NCBI RefSeq assembly: GCF_008042275.1 | Contig: NZ_RDBK01000043.1 | Span: 1,026,046-1,073,051, forward strand | Source of the DNA: Streptomyces sp. OR43 | GTDB taxonomy: Bacteria; Actinomycetota; Actinomycetes; Streptomycetales; Streptomycetaceae | Reading direction: 5' to 3' | DNA: 47,006 bases | The notes under the pieces: generated by a model | Databases searched by the model: none | Seen by the model: only the letters and a program-made list of their open reading frames with translations | What the model was told of the DNA's origin: nothing | Shown: one piece after another, positions 31,345 to 39,874 of the stretch | How positions within the stretch are numbered: position 1 is the first letter of the stretch | How the letters are laid out: every line of letters begins with the position of its first letter | Position numbers and translations under genes: made by a program

Positions 31345-32349
31345 GTGTTGATCGGTGAGGTGGCGCAAAGGTCCGGGGTCAGTGCCCGGATGCTCCGGCA
31401 TTACGAGTCGCTCGGTCTGGTACGGCCGTCGGGCCGGACGGGGTCCGGCTACCGGGAGTACTCCGGAGAGGACATCCGGCGCATCTTCCACATCGAGAGC
31501 CTGCGGTCGCTGGGCCTGTCGCTGCGTGAGGCCGGACGCGCGCTCGACGATCCGGGCTTCACGCCCTCGGAACTCGTCGGCGATCTCATCCGTCAGACCC
31601 GCGAACGCATCGCGGCCGAGACCGACCTGCTCACGCGGCTGAGCCGGATCGACGCCGCGGATCCCGTCGGCTGGGAGGGCGTCCTCCAGGTCGTCGCGCT
31701 TCTCCAGGCCCTGGGTTCGAAGAGCCCCGACGCGCGCCAACGCGCGGCCCTCGCCTCGGGCGACGAGGTTCCGATTCCGGTGGAGGCACTGGTCGAGGCA
31801 GCGCTGAGCGAGGCCGATACGAACGTGGCCGGAGCTCTGCGATGGGCCCTGGCCCGATCCGGCGACGGCGTTCCCGGACTGCTCGCGCGGGGCCTCGGCT
31901 CGCCGGTTGCCGCGGTACGGGAGCGTGCTGTCCGGTCACTCGCCGAGATTCCGGGTGAGGACGCGACCGAGGAGCTGCGGCACGCCCTGGCGAATGCCGA
32001 CATCGTGGTCCGCGGGCACGCGGCTCTGGCCCTCGGCACACGTGGCGAGACCGAGGCGGTCCCGGTCCTCGTCGCCATGATCGTGGACGGCGGGAACGAC
32101 ACCGATGCGGCCGACGCCCTGAGCGTGCTCGCCGGCGACGCCGCGACGGCGGACGGGATCGCGACGGAACTCGTCGGCCGTCTGACGGACGACTCCACCG
32201 GAGCAGCTGCCCGCGGGCGGCTGACGCAGGCGCTGGCCGCCGTTCCGGGGGCGGTGGCGTCATCCGCCCTCGTGGAACTGTCGCGTGACGGGGACCGTGC
32301 CGTCGCGCTGACCGCGACCTACCTTCTGCGGCTGCGGGGCGGACGGTAG
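31345..32349 (+). CDS. MerR-family regulator fused to HEAT repeats
   Basis: The 334-residue protein starts at GTG 31345 with MLIGEVAQRSGVSARMLRHY, the MerR helix-turn-helix (residues 1-70), followed by a dimer helix (about 75-105). The C-terminal 220 residues replace the usual effector domain with HEAT-like repeats (VAGALRWALARSGDG, AAVRERAVRSLAEIPGED, IVVRGHAALALGTRGETEA). No Cys metal site or drug-binding domain is seen. The HEAT part could bind the HEAT-only neighbour or another protein, which would make this a protein-sensing MerR regulator. It probably controls its own operon. Confidence 0.82.
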   Translation: MLIGEVAQRSGVSARMLRHYESLGLVRPSGRTGSGYREYSGEDIRRIFHIESLRSLGLSLREAGRALDDPGFTPSELVGDLIRQTRERIAAETDLLTRLSRIDAADPVGWEGVLQVVALLQALGSKSPDARQRAALASGDEVPIPVEALVEAALSEADTNVAGALRWALARSGDGVPGLLARGLGSPVAAVRERAVRSLAEIPGEDATEELRHALANADIVVRGHAALALGTRGETEAVPVLVAMIVDGGNDTDAADALSVLAGDAATADGIATELVGRLTDDSTGAAARGRLTQALAAVPGAVASSALVELSRDGDRAVALTATYLLRLRGGR

Positions 32350-32408
32350 CGCCCGGTTGACTCCCCGGTCCGCAGCCCCACACGCGCGGGCCCGGCACGC
32401 AACGTCCG

Positions 32409-32440
32409 CCGCACGCCGGAAAGCGTCTCCCGGCGTGCGG
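32409..32440. terminator. Bidirectional hairpin terminator
   Basis: CCGCACGCCGG and CCGGCGTGCGG form an 11-bp stem with a 10-nt loop between the convergent MerR-HEAT and rifampicin phosphotransferase genes. Confidence 0.65.
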
Positions 32441-32462
32441 CGTGCGGCGTCCCGTGGGCCGG

Positions 32463-35069
32463 TCAGGGCAGGATCTCGACGTACCCATCCGTTCCATGCA
32501 CACGGATCCGCTGCCCGTCCCGGATCAGCCGGGTGGCCTGCTGCACGCCCACGACCGCCGGCAAGCCGTACTCCCGCGCGATCACCGCGCCATGGGTCAT
32601 CACGCCGCCCACCTCAGTCACCAGGCCCGCGATCCCGACGAACAGCGGCGACCAGCTGGGGTCCGTGAAGGCCGTGACCAGGATGTCGCCCGCTTCGAGA
32701 TCGGCCTCCGACATGTCGAGGATGACGCGGGCCCTTCCCTCGATCGTCCCGGCGGAGACAGGGACACCGGTCAGAGCACCGGCCGGCACGTCGTCGCGCC
32801 GGTACGCCCCCGTGAGCGCCTCACCGTCCGAAGTGAGAACCCGCGGCGGTGTGAGCGCGTGGTACGACCGGAAGGCGTCCTTGCGGCGCTGGATCAGCCG
32901 GTCGTCCAGCCGGTTCGAGCGCACGACGTCGTGGAGCTCCTGGAACGTGAGGTAGAAGATGTCCTCCCTGTCGCGGAGCACGTCGTCCTCGACGAGGCGC
33001 TCGGCCTCCCGCAGCAGGGCCTGCTTGTAGACGAAGGTACGGCTGACGATGCCGTACTTCGGATACTCCCGGTACCCGATGAACGTCCTCACCCGGTCGA
33101 TCATCCGCTTGGCCTCGTCAGCCTTCTGATTCCCGTCCGGCAGAACCCGCAGGCGTGAGAGCACCTCTTGTTCCTTCTTCTCCGCCCGCTCCCGCCCTTC
33201 TTCGAACCGCCGCCCGGCAGCGCCTGGATCGAAGTTCCTGACGTTGTCGAGGATCACGGGCACGAGCGTGGTGGGGCGTTCGCGCCAGCGTGGCCTCGTG
33301 ATGTCGATCTCGCCGACGCAGCGCATGCCGTACCGGTCGAGGTAGGCCTCGATGGCGTCGCGTGCTTCGGGCCCGCCCTCGACTTTCGCCAGTTCGTCGA
33401 GGAAGGCGTCGTCCTCGACGTGTTCGACGCCCCGGAGGAAGTCCACCACCTCCGACCGCGGGCGGATCACGTCCGCGACGTCGAGCAGCGCCAGCCCCAT
33501 CTCCGACGTGACGTTGTCAGGAGCGGACAGCGTGAGCGTGTCGGCCGCGTTCTTCTCGCCCAGCCACTCCTCCAGCTTGTCGTTGAGCCACCAGCTGGCC
33601 TCCATACCGGCCATGATCACCTGCATGCTCAGCCGGTCGCCGAGGACGCGTTTGTGCTCCTCGAAGGCCTCCAGCAGGAAGTCGAACAGCGCCGGTCCGG
33701 TCTTTGTCCGGATATCGCGCTCCAGGGCGGCGACCGACGCCCGGCTGACCTCGATCAGGCCGGTGACGATGGCCGGATCGGTGTCGATCGGGGCGGGCGC
33801 ACCTCCGGCCGGCGGCTTCCCGGGGCCTGGGTCGGGGAGCGAAGGGACGAAGTCGTCACGGTCGAGGACGGTCTCCAGGGCGTCCCTGACCAGCGGATCG
33901 CCCTTCCCCATGATGTCCAGGAGGGCGGCGCGGCTCGCGGGCGAGGCCAGACGCGCGGTGACGTCGACGAACAGCCTTCCGCCGGCCTCGTGCATCGCCA
34001 CCATGGCTGTCCGCTGCCACATGGAGAACCCCAGCGGCTTCATGGGGTCGGTCATCATCTGCTGATGGCCCACGGAGACGTAGACGTGGTTGTCCTGGTC
34101 GTCGGTCTCGGGGACGGGGAACAGGGTGGTGACCGGCCGGCTCTGAACGATCTGGAAGCCGTCGTGGACGAGACACCACTCGATGTCCTGCGGGCGGCCG
34201 AAATGTGCTTCGATCCGCCGCCCGAGCCCCACGAGGCGCACCACCTGCGCGTCCGTCAGCGCAGGCCGCTCCTGGCGCTGTGCGTCGATCGCCACTTCCT
34301 GCGTGCCGCCGTCCGGCAGGGCGACCACGGCACGCTCCTTGGCGGCGATGGTCCTGGCGGCGACCTCGCCGTCCCGGACCTTGAAGACGTCCGGGTTCAC
34401 CAGGCCGGAGACCAGTGCCTCACCGAGGCCGAAGCCGGCGTCGACGGTGGCGACCTTGCGGTTGCCGGTGACGGGGTCGGCGGTGAAGAGGATGCCGGCG
34501 GCCTCCGGGAAGACCATCTGCTGGACGACCACGGCCATCTGGACCGTGCGGTGGTCGATGCCGTTGCGCTGACGGTAGGTCACGGCCCGCTCGGTGAAGA
34601 GCGAGGCCCAGCACCTGCTGATGTGCCGGAGGATCGCCTCCGGGCCCAGGACGTTCAGGTACGTGTCCTGCTGGCCGGCGAACGAGGCCGTCGGCAGGTC
34701 CTCCGCCGTCGCGCTGGACCGGACCGCGTAGGCGGCGCTGTCGCCGAGCCGGGCGAGCGCGCGGGTGATCACCGCCGCGAGATCGGCCGGGACGGCGACC
34801 CCTTCGATGGTCCGGCGGATCTGCGCACTGAGCGTGCGGATCGTCTCCCGGTCGTCGGGGTCCAGACGCGACAACTCATCGAGCCGATCGTCGATCGACG
34901 GCGCTTCCGCCATGACGCGCCTGAAGGCGTCCGTCGTCACACAGAAGCCGGGCGGCACCCGGACACCCTCGATCTGCGACAGCCCGCCCAGGTGCGCGCC
35001 CTTGCCACCGACGAGTGCCACCTGCGTCTCGTCAGCCTCTTGCAGATCCCGCACGTACTGCTCGTTCAT
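32463..35069 (-). CDS. rph: Rifampicin phosphotransferase
   Basis: The 868-residue protein has the three-domain order of Rph: an ATP-grasp-like domain (about 1-320: LVGGKGAHLGGL, YAVRSSATAEDLPTASFAGQ, DIEWCL), a rifampicin-binding domain (about 325-755) and a swivelling His domain with GGVMTHGAVIARE, where H826 corresponds to the phosphohistidine H825 of the Listeria enzyme. It transfers the beta-phosphate of ATP to rifampicin and inactivates it. PEP synthase shares the domains, but length, domain order and the upstream RAE favour Rph. GGAGG lies 7 nt before the ATG at 35069. Confidence 0.9.
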   Translation of the reverse strand: MNEQYVRDLQEADETQVALVGGKGAHLGGLSQIEGVRVPPGFCVTTDAFRRVMAEAPSIDDRLDELSRLDPDDRETIRTLSAQIRRTIEGVAVPADLAAVITRALARLGDSAAYAVRSSATAEDLPTASFAGQQDTYLNVLGPEAILRHISRCWASLFTERAVTYRQRNGIDHRTVQMAVVVQQMVFPEAAGILFTADPVTGNRKVATVDAGFGLGEALVSGLVNPDVFKVRDGEVAARTIAAKERAVVALPDGGTQEVAIDAQRQERPALTDAQVVRLVGLGRRIEAHFGRPQDIEWCLVHDGFQIVQSRPVTTLFPVPETDDQDNHVYVSVGHQQMMTDPMKPLGFSMWQRTAMVAMHEAGGRLFVDVTARLASPASRAALLDIMGKGDPLVRDALETVLDRDDFVPSLPDPGPGKPPAGGAPAPIDTDPAIVTGLIEVSRASVAALERDIRTKTGPALFDFLLEAFEEHKRVLGDRLSMQVIMAGMEASWWLNDKLEEWLGEKNAADTLTLSAPDNVTSEMGLALLDVADVIRPRSEVVDFLRGVEHVEDDAFLDELAKVEGGPEARDAIEAYLDRYGMRCVGEIDITRPRWRERPTTLVPVILDNVRNFDPGAAGRRFEEGRERAEKKEQEVLSRLRVLPDGNQKADEAKRMIDRVRTFIGYREYPKYGIVSRTFVYKQALLREAERLVEDDVLRDREDIFYLTFQELHDVVRSNRLDDRLIQRRKDAFRSYHALTPPRVLTSDGEALTGAYRRDDVPAGALTGVPVSAGTIEGRARVILDMSEADLEAGDILVTAFTDPSWSPLFVGIAGLVTEVGGVMTHGAVIAREYGLPAVVGVQQATRLIRDGQRIRVHGTDGYVEILP

Positions 35070-35361
35070 CGCGATACCTCCGAGGCAGTCGTGGCCCATT
35101 GCCCTGCACCGGCCGATCGAATCACAGCCGCCTCCCCCTGCGCCGTACCTCTTGCCAGCCACGTCGTCGTCACCGGCTGCCCTCCGTCCGACGGCCCGAG
35201 CGGCGCGCACACGCGCACCACCCCGCCGCAGACCCACACTCGCGCGGCTGCGTCCACCACTTCTCCGACGTCACCGCGTCCCCCATACATCGACAACTCA
35301 CGCACGTCGTGCTCCCAAATCCGCAGGCTGTGGCCTCGGCGGACGATTCTGCGCCACCACC

Positions 35362-35381
35362 GGGGCCTTGCCGCAAGCCCC
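35362..35381 (-). promoter_or_regulatory. Rifampicin-associated element (RAE)
   Basis: On the minus strand the site reads GGGGCTTGCGGCAAGGCCCC, an exact match to the inverted-repeat consensus described upstream of rifampicin-inactivation genes in actinomycetes. It lies 293 nt before the rph start codon and should mediate rifampicin-inducible expression. Confidence 0.9.
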
Positions 35382-35404
35382 CCAGTGCGCTATACGTTAG
35401 GAGT

Positions 35405-35428
35405 GGCAAGGAGAGTGATCTCCTTGCC
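35405..35428. repeat. 10-bp perfect inverted repeat near RAE
   Basis: GGCAAGGAGA and TCTCCTTGCC form a perfect stem with a 4-nt loop, 24 nt from the RAE and followed by a pyrimidine-rich run on the plus strand. It may be a rightward terminator or an operator. The rest of 35070-35722 shows no convincing gene. Confidence 0.5.
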
Positions 35429-35722
35429 TTTCTCCTGTGCCGCCTCCTGCGGCCGACAGCCCGTCCGGCCACCGGACGCGCGTGAGCGAGCCCGTCTCCG
35501 TGCCGTCGGCTCGCCGTCTCCTGCCCGCGGCTTCACCAGAGGTGGAGCTCCGGCTCCCCATGCTCTCCGTCTCGGCCGGGACGGGTACGAGTCTGCCGTT
35601 CCGTTCGCTGCGCGTTCGCGTGGAGTTGCGCCAATGGACCATCAGAGTTGACGTGCACACGCCTTGACGAGTGACGGCCGGGACACGCACCGTTGCTGAG
35701 CGGATCTTTCCCAGGGGGGTAC

Positions 35723-37339
35723 ATGAACAGCAAGGTCCTCGGCACGGCTACAGTCCTGGCCCTCTTGGCCGTGCTGGGCGCATCGCCCGCGCCCGCTTCT
35801 TCCGAGCCGCGTCCCGGGCCGGCGCGTGCTCTGCCGCTGGGTGCCGCAGGCCTGGCCGAGACGCGCAGCACGCGGACGCTGCAGCCCGGTGTCACCCTCA
35901 CACGGATCGTGCGCGGTGCCGATGCTCCGGCGCTTGCGTGGACCGTCGAGGTGTCGATACCCGGCGGTGCCACCTCGCCGGATCCCGACGCGCCGCCGAC
36001 GGCGCTCAAGGACCGGGCCAGTGCCGATGAACTGACCGCGGACATCGAGCGGGACGGTTTCGACGCCCGCGCCGAGCAGGTCATGACGCCGGCCGTCGCC
36101 GACTACGCCGGCGGATCGCTCGGGTGGCGGGTCCGGGTCGGGCGGTTCGGCACGCAGGCCGCGGCGGCGGCCGAGCTCACCCTGCTGAGGAAGGCCGGCT
36201 ACGCCGGGTCCGCCGTGTACACCGGCTGGGACGGCGAGCCGACGGACCGTGGTCCGTGGCGGATCGACGTGCTCACCATCGACCCGGGCCGGTTCAGCGG
36301 CCGGCTCGAAGCGTCGTACGGCCCCGATCTGGAGAACCGCGAGAAGACCAGTGAGCTGGCGGCCGCGGCCGGTGCGACCGCGGGGGTCAACGCCGGTTTC
36401 TTCGTGCTCGATCCGAAGGCGGGCGCACCGGGTGATCCGGCCGGTGTCGGCGTCTACGACGGCCGGGTCCTGAGCGAGCCGGTCAACGGTCGGCCCGGCC
36501 TGGTGATTCACGGCAACGGCCGGCACAGCACGGTGGCCCGGCTGACCTGGGCGGGGCGTGTCGTCGGCCGGGGCGTGTCGCAGGCGCTGGACGGCGTCGA
36601 CCGCGTTCCGGGCCTGATCCGGAACTGCGGCGGCACCGCGGACGACACGCCGACCTCACTGCCCCTGCACGACGTCACGTGCTCCGACCACGACGAACTC
36701 GTCGCGTTCACGCCCGACTACGGGCGGCAGACGCCGCATGGCGAGGGCACCGAGGCCGTACTGGACACCCGCGGCCGCGTCCTGGAACTGCGGTCGCCGC
36801 GCGGCGGACCGCTGCCGGAGGGCGGCAGCTCCGTTCAGGCGACCGGCACCCGCGTCGCCCAGCTGACCGCCCTCGCCCGGGTAGGCCGGCCCCTGCGCGT
36901 CGAGAAGACGTTGCGGGACGGCAACGGCCACAAGGTGTCGCCGTCACCGACGACCAGCATCCTCAACGGAGGCCCCGAACTGGTCCGGGACGGGCGCCTG
37001 CACGTCACGCCCGCCGCCGACGGGATGGTGCAGTCCGGCAATCCGAGCTTCTACTACGGCTGGATGCACAAGCGGAATCCGCGCACGCTGGCCGGGGTCG
37101 ACGCCGCGGGCCGGACCGTTCTGGTCACGGCCGACGGGCGCAGCACCGGCGCCCTCGGGCTGAGCATCCCCGAGAGCGCCGCCGTGGCCCGGGCACTCGG
37201 CCTGCGCGACGCGGTCAATCTCGACGGCGGCGGGTCGACCACGATGGTGGTCGACGGAGTCATGATCAACGATCCGTCCGACGCGGCCGGTGAACGCCCC
37301 GTCGGGGACGCGCTGCTGATCCTGCCCGACCGGAGCTGA
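35723..37339 (+). CDS. Secreted phosphodiester glycosidase with SPOR-like domain
   Basis: The 538-residue protein has a Sec signal peptide (hydrophobic stretch from residue 5, cleavage near ASPAPASS). Residues about 95-175 resemble a SPOR/peptidoglycan-binding repeat (DGFDARAEQVM, AAAAELTLLRKAGY). Residues 210-535 match the phosphodiester glycosidase family (NAGPA-like), with GVNAGFFVLD, SILNGGPELVRDG and AVNLDGGGSTTMVVDG. It would release sugar from phosphodiester-linked cell-wall or glycan polymers outside the cell. AGGGGGGT precedes the ATG at 35723. Confidence 0.85.
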   Translation: MNSKVLGTATVLALLAVLGASPAPASSEPRPGPARALPLGAAGLAETRSTRTLQPGVTLTRIVRGADAPALAWTVEVSIPGGATSPDPDAPPTALKDRASADELTADIERDGFDARAEQVMTPAVADYAGGSLGWRVRVGRFGTQAAAAAELTLLRKAGYAGSAVYTGWDGEPTDRGPWRIDVLTIDPGRFSGRLEASYGPDLENREKTSELAAAAGATAGVNAGFFVLDPKAGAPGDPAGVGVYDGRVLSEPVNGRPGLVIHGNGRHSTVARLTWAGRVVGRGVSQALDGVDRVPGLIRNCGGTADDTPTSLPLHDVTCSDHDELVAFTPDYGRQTPHGEGTEAVLDTRGRVLELRSPRGGPLPEGGSSVQATGTRVAQLTALARVGRPLRVEKTLRDGNGHKVSPSPTTSILNGGPELVRDGRLHVTPAADGMVQSGNPSFYYGWMHKRNPRTLAGVDAAGRTVLVTADGRSTGALGLSIPESAAVARALGLRDAVNLDGGGSTTMVVDGVMINDPSDAAGERPVGDALLILPDRS

Positions 37340-37406
37340 CCAGACCGCGGGCCGGGACGGGAAGACCCCGGCTCGCAGCCCCCACCGTCCACCGACAGGA
37401 GTCGCC

Positions 37407-38411
37407 ATGACCGCCGTTCCGATCCGAAGAGCCCGCCTGCTGCTCATCGTGGGGGCACTGCTGTTCACACTGATGTCGAACGCGTCCGTGTCGGCCGCCG
37501 CGGAGCCCGGCGGGGCCGCCCCGTCCCGGGGTGCCGAGGTCGTCGCCGTCACCCAGGCCGCCGACCGGCAGGTCGACCTGTCGGTTCGTTCTCCGGCGCT
37601 CGGAGGCCGGACGGTGAACGTGCGCCTGCTCACGCCGGACGGCTGGGATCCGGGCGACCGGAGCCGGCACTGGCCGACTCTCTGGCTGCTGCACGGCTGC
37701 TGCGGGGACTACACGTCGTGGACCGCCAAGACCGATGTCGCGCAGACCGACAGTCTGCGCGACGTCCTCGTGGTCATGCCGGAGGCCGGCTGGAACGGCT
37801 GGTACAGCGACTGGTGGAACTACGGCCGGGGCAGCGACCCGGCGTGGGAGACCTTCCACACCAAGGAACTGCGTCGCCTGCTCGAACAGGGCTGGGGGGC
37901 GAGCAGCAATCGCGTCGTGGCGGGACTGTCGATGGGCGGCCAGGGCGCCCTGATGTACGCCGCCCGGCACCCCGGCATGTTCAAGGCGGCCGCCTCGTAC
38001 TCCGGCTCCGCGCATCCACTGCTCGACGACGAGTCGGTCAACCGCATCATGGGGTACTTCGCCGGTCAGGGCGACGACCCGCTGCGGGTCTGGGGCGATC
38101 CGGTCGCGCAACGCGATGTCTGGGCGGCCCACGACCCGTTCCATCTGGCCAAGCGCCTCAGGTCGACCCCGGTCTACCTGTCCTGCGGCGACGGCACCGC
38201 CGGTCCGCTGGATCCGCCGGGCAGCACGAACGCCCTGGAGGCGGACTTCAACCGGCAGAACCACGCCCTGGCGAGCGAGCTCGAACGCGTCGGCGCACGG
38301 CAGGTGGTCACTCACTTCTACGGGCCGGGCACCCACCGCTGGGGGTACTGGGAGCGCGAGTTGCACGCGTCACTGCCGATGCTGCTCCATGCTCTGCGGA
38401 CCGACCGCTGA
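37407..38411 (+). CDS. Secreted esterase of antigen 85/esterase D type
   Basis: The 334-residue protein has an N-terminal signal peptide (ALLFTLMSNASVSAAA) and an alpha/beta hydrolase domain with WLLHGCCGDYTSW (oxyanion region) and GLSMGGQGALMYA containing the nucleophile Ser. The His is in GTHRWGYWE. The fold resembles mycolyltransferase/esterase D-like proteins. GGAG lies 5 nt before the ATG. It follows the glycosidase gene by 67 nt and may be co-expressed. The ester substrate is unknown. Confidence 0.82.
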   Translation: MTAVPIRRARLLLIVGALLFTLMSNASVSAAAEPGGAAPSRGAEVVAVTQAADRQVDLSVRSPALGGRTVNVRLLTPDGWDPGDRSRHWPTLWLLHGCCGDYTSWTAKTDVAQTDSLRDVLVVMPEAGWNGWYSDWWNYGRGSDPAWETFHTKELRRLLEQGWGASSNRVVAGLSMGGQGALMYAARHPGMFKAAASYSGSAHPLLDDESVNRIMGYFAGQGDDPLRVWGDPVAQRDVWAAHDPFHLAKRLRSTPVYLSCGDGTAGPLDPPGSTNALEADFNRQNHALASELERVGARQVVTHFYGPGTHRWGYWERELHASLPMLLHALRTDR

Positions 38412-38555
38412 GCGGGTACGGACAGCTGCGGCCACCCCCGTGGCCGCCGGCGCCCCGCCGCGCGCACGACTCGACCCGGCCGTGCCCCGCGCCCTGCACG
38501 GTCCGGGCGGGTGGCCGCTCGTAGGGTGACGCGGGTGATCGTTCGCGAGGGTGCG

Positions 38556-39743
38556 GTGAGTACGGGCAGTGGCCGGCGTCCCGGTTATCCGGCTGCGGCT
38601 GTGGTGTTCGCCATCGGGATGGCAGGGACCACGCTGCCCACTCCCCTGTACGGGCTCTATCAGCAGAAGATCGGGTTCTCCGAGCTGATGGTGACCGTCG
38701 TGTTCGCCGTGTACGCCGTGGCGGTGATCGCCGTGCTGATGCTCGTGGGCAACTACTCCGACAAGGTCGGCCGCAGACCCGTGCTGCTGTGCGCCATGGG
38801 GCTGTCGGCGGCGAGCGCGGGCTGCTTCCTGCTGGAGAGCGGGCTCCCGCTGCTCTTCGCGGGCCGCCTGCTGTCCGGCGGCGCGGCCGGGCTGCTGAGC
38901 GGCGCGGCGACCGCGGCGGTCCTGGAGCTCGCCCGCCCGGGGCAGAAGGCGCGGGCCGGGTTCGCTGCGACGGCCGCGAACATGGGCGGGCTGGGTTGCG
39001 GGCCGCTGCTGTCCGGCTTCCTGGCCGAGTACACGCCGTGGCCCCTGATGCTGCCGTTCTGGGTTCATCTGGGGCTGGTGGCCGTGGCGTGCGGGATCAC
39101 CTGGCGTCTGCCGGAGACCGTGGCGCATCCCCGGCGGTGGCCGCGTCCGGCGCCTCAGGGCGTGGCGGTTCCGCCCGAGGTGAAGGGGGTGTTCGCGCGC
39201 GCCTCGCTGGCGGCGTTCGCCGGCTTCGCCCTGCTCGGGCTGTTCACCGCGGTCGCGCCGAGCTTCGCCACGCAGACGCTGGGCGTGGACAACCTGGCGG
39301 TGACCGGAGCCGTCGTGTTCTCCGTCTTTCTGGCGTCGACCGTCGGACAGTCGCTGAGCGGGCGCGTCGGCGCCCGCCTCGCGCTGCCACTGGGGTGCGG
39401 TGCGCTCGTCGTCGGTCTTCTGCTGGTGGCGTCCTCGCTGGTCGCGGAGTCCCTGCCGCTGCTCGTCCTCGGCGCCCTGTGCGGGGGCACCGGGCAGGGC
39501 CTGTCCTTTCGGGCGGCACTCACCCTGGTCAGCGACGCCGCACCGGCGACACACCGGGGCGGCACCATTTCGGCGTTCTTCGTCGTCGCGTACACCGGCA
39601 TCTCGGTGCCCGTGGTCGGTGTCGGTGCGCTGGCCACGTGGCTGGGCCTTCGCGAGGCCGGGCTGATCTTCACGGGCTGCGTCATCCTGCTGGCGGCAGG
39701 CGCGGGAACCTACTCCGCCCTCAGGCCGCCGACGCCCGCGTAG
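38556..39743 (+). CDS. MFS transporter
   Basis: The 395-residue protein has about twelve predicted membrane helices and MFS motif A as GNYSDKVGRRPVLL between helices 2 and 3. The helix-5 region GLGCGPLLSGFLAEY is typical of drug-proton antiporters. The start was set at GTG 38556 (MSTGSGRRPGYPAAAVVFAI) with GAGGG nearby; GTG 38535 and ATG 38511 are alternatives. The substrate cannot be assigned. Confidence 0.85.
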   Translation: MSTGSGRRPGYPAAAVVFAIGMAGTTLPTPLYGLYQQKIGFSELMVTVVFAVYAVAVIAVLMLVGNYSDKVGRRPVLLCAMGLSAASAGCFLLESGLPLLFAGRLLSGGAAGLLSGAATAAVLELARPGQKARAGFAATAANMGGLGCGPLLSGFLAEYTPWPLMLPFWVHLGLVAVACGITWRLPETVAHPRRWPRPAPQGVAVPPEVKGVFARASLAAFAGFALLGLFTAVAPSFATQTLGVDNLAVTGAVVFSVFLASTVGQSLSGRVGARLALPLGCGALVVGLLLVASSLVAESLPLLVLGALCGGTGQGLSFRAALTLVSDAAPATHRGGTISAFFVVAYTGISVPVVGVGALATWLGLREAGLIFTGCVILLAAGAGTYSALRPPTPA

Positions 39744-39814
39744 CCGGTTTCCGGTGACCGGACCGGCTGCCGGGCCCCCGTTCGCACGAGGGGTGCAGCG
39801 GTGACCGGGACATG

Positions 39815-39850
39815 GGAAGGGCGCGGTCAGTGTGCTGACCGCGCCCTTCC
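39815..39850. terminator. 16-bp perfect bidirectional terminator
   Basis: The 16-nt arms at 39815-39830 and 39835-39850 are perfectly complementary around TGTG, between two convergent MFS genes. Confidence 0.8.
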
Positions 39851-39874
39851 GACTGCGTGGGGGTGTCGGGTGGT

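Noticed and set aside
35469..35667. Plus-strand GTG frame (MSEPVSVPSARRLLPAAS...) in the rph-glycosidase gap
   Set aside because: No clear ribosome-binding site or recognised family, and the overlapping frames look equally open because of high GC.
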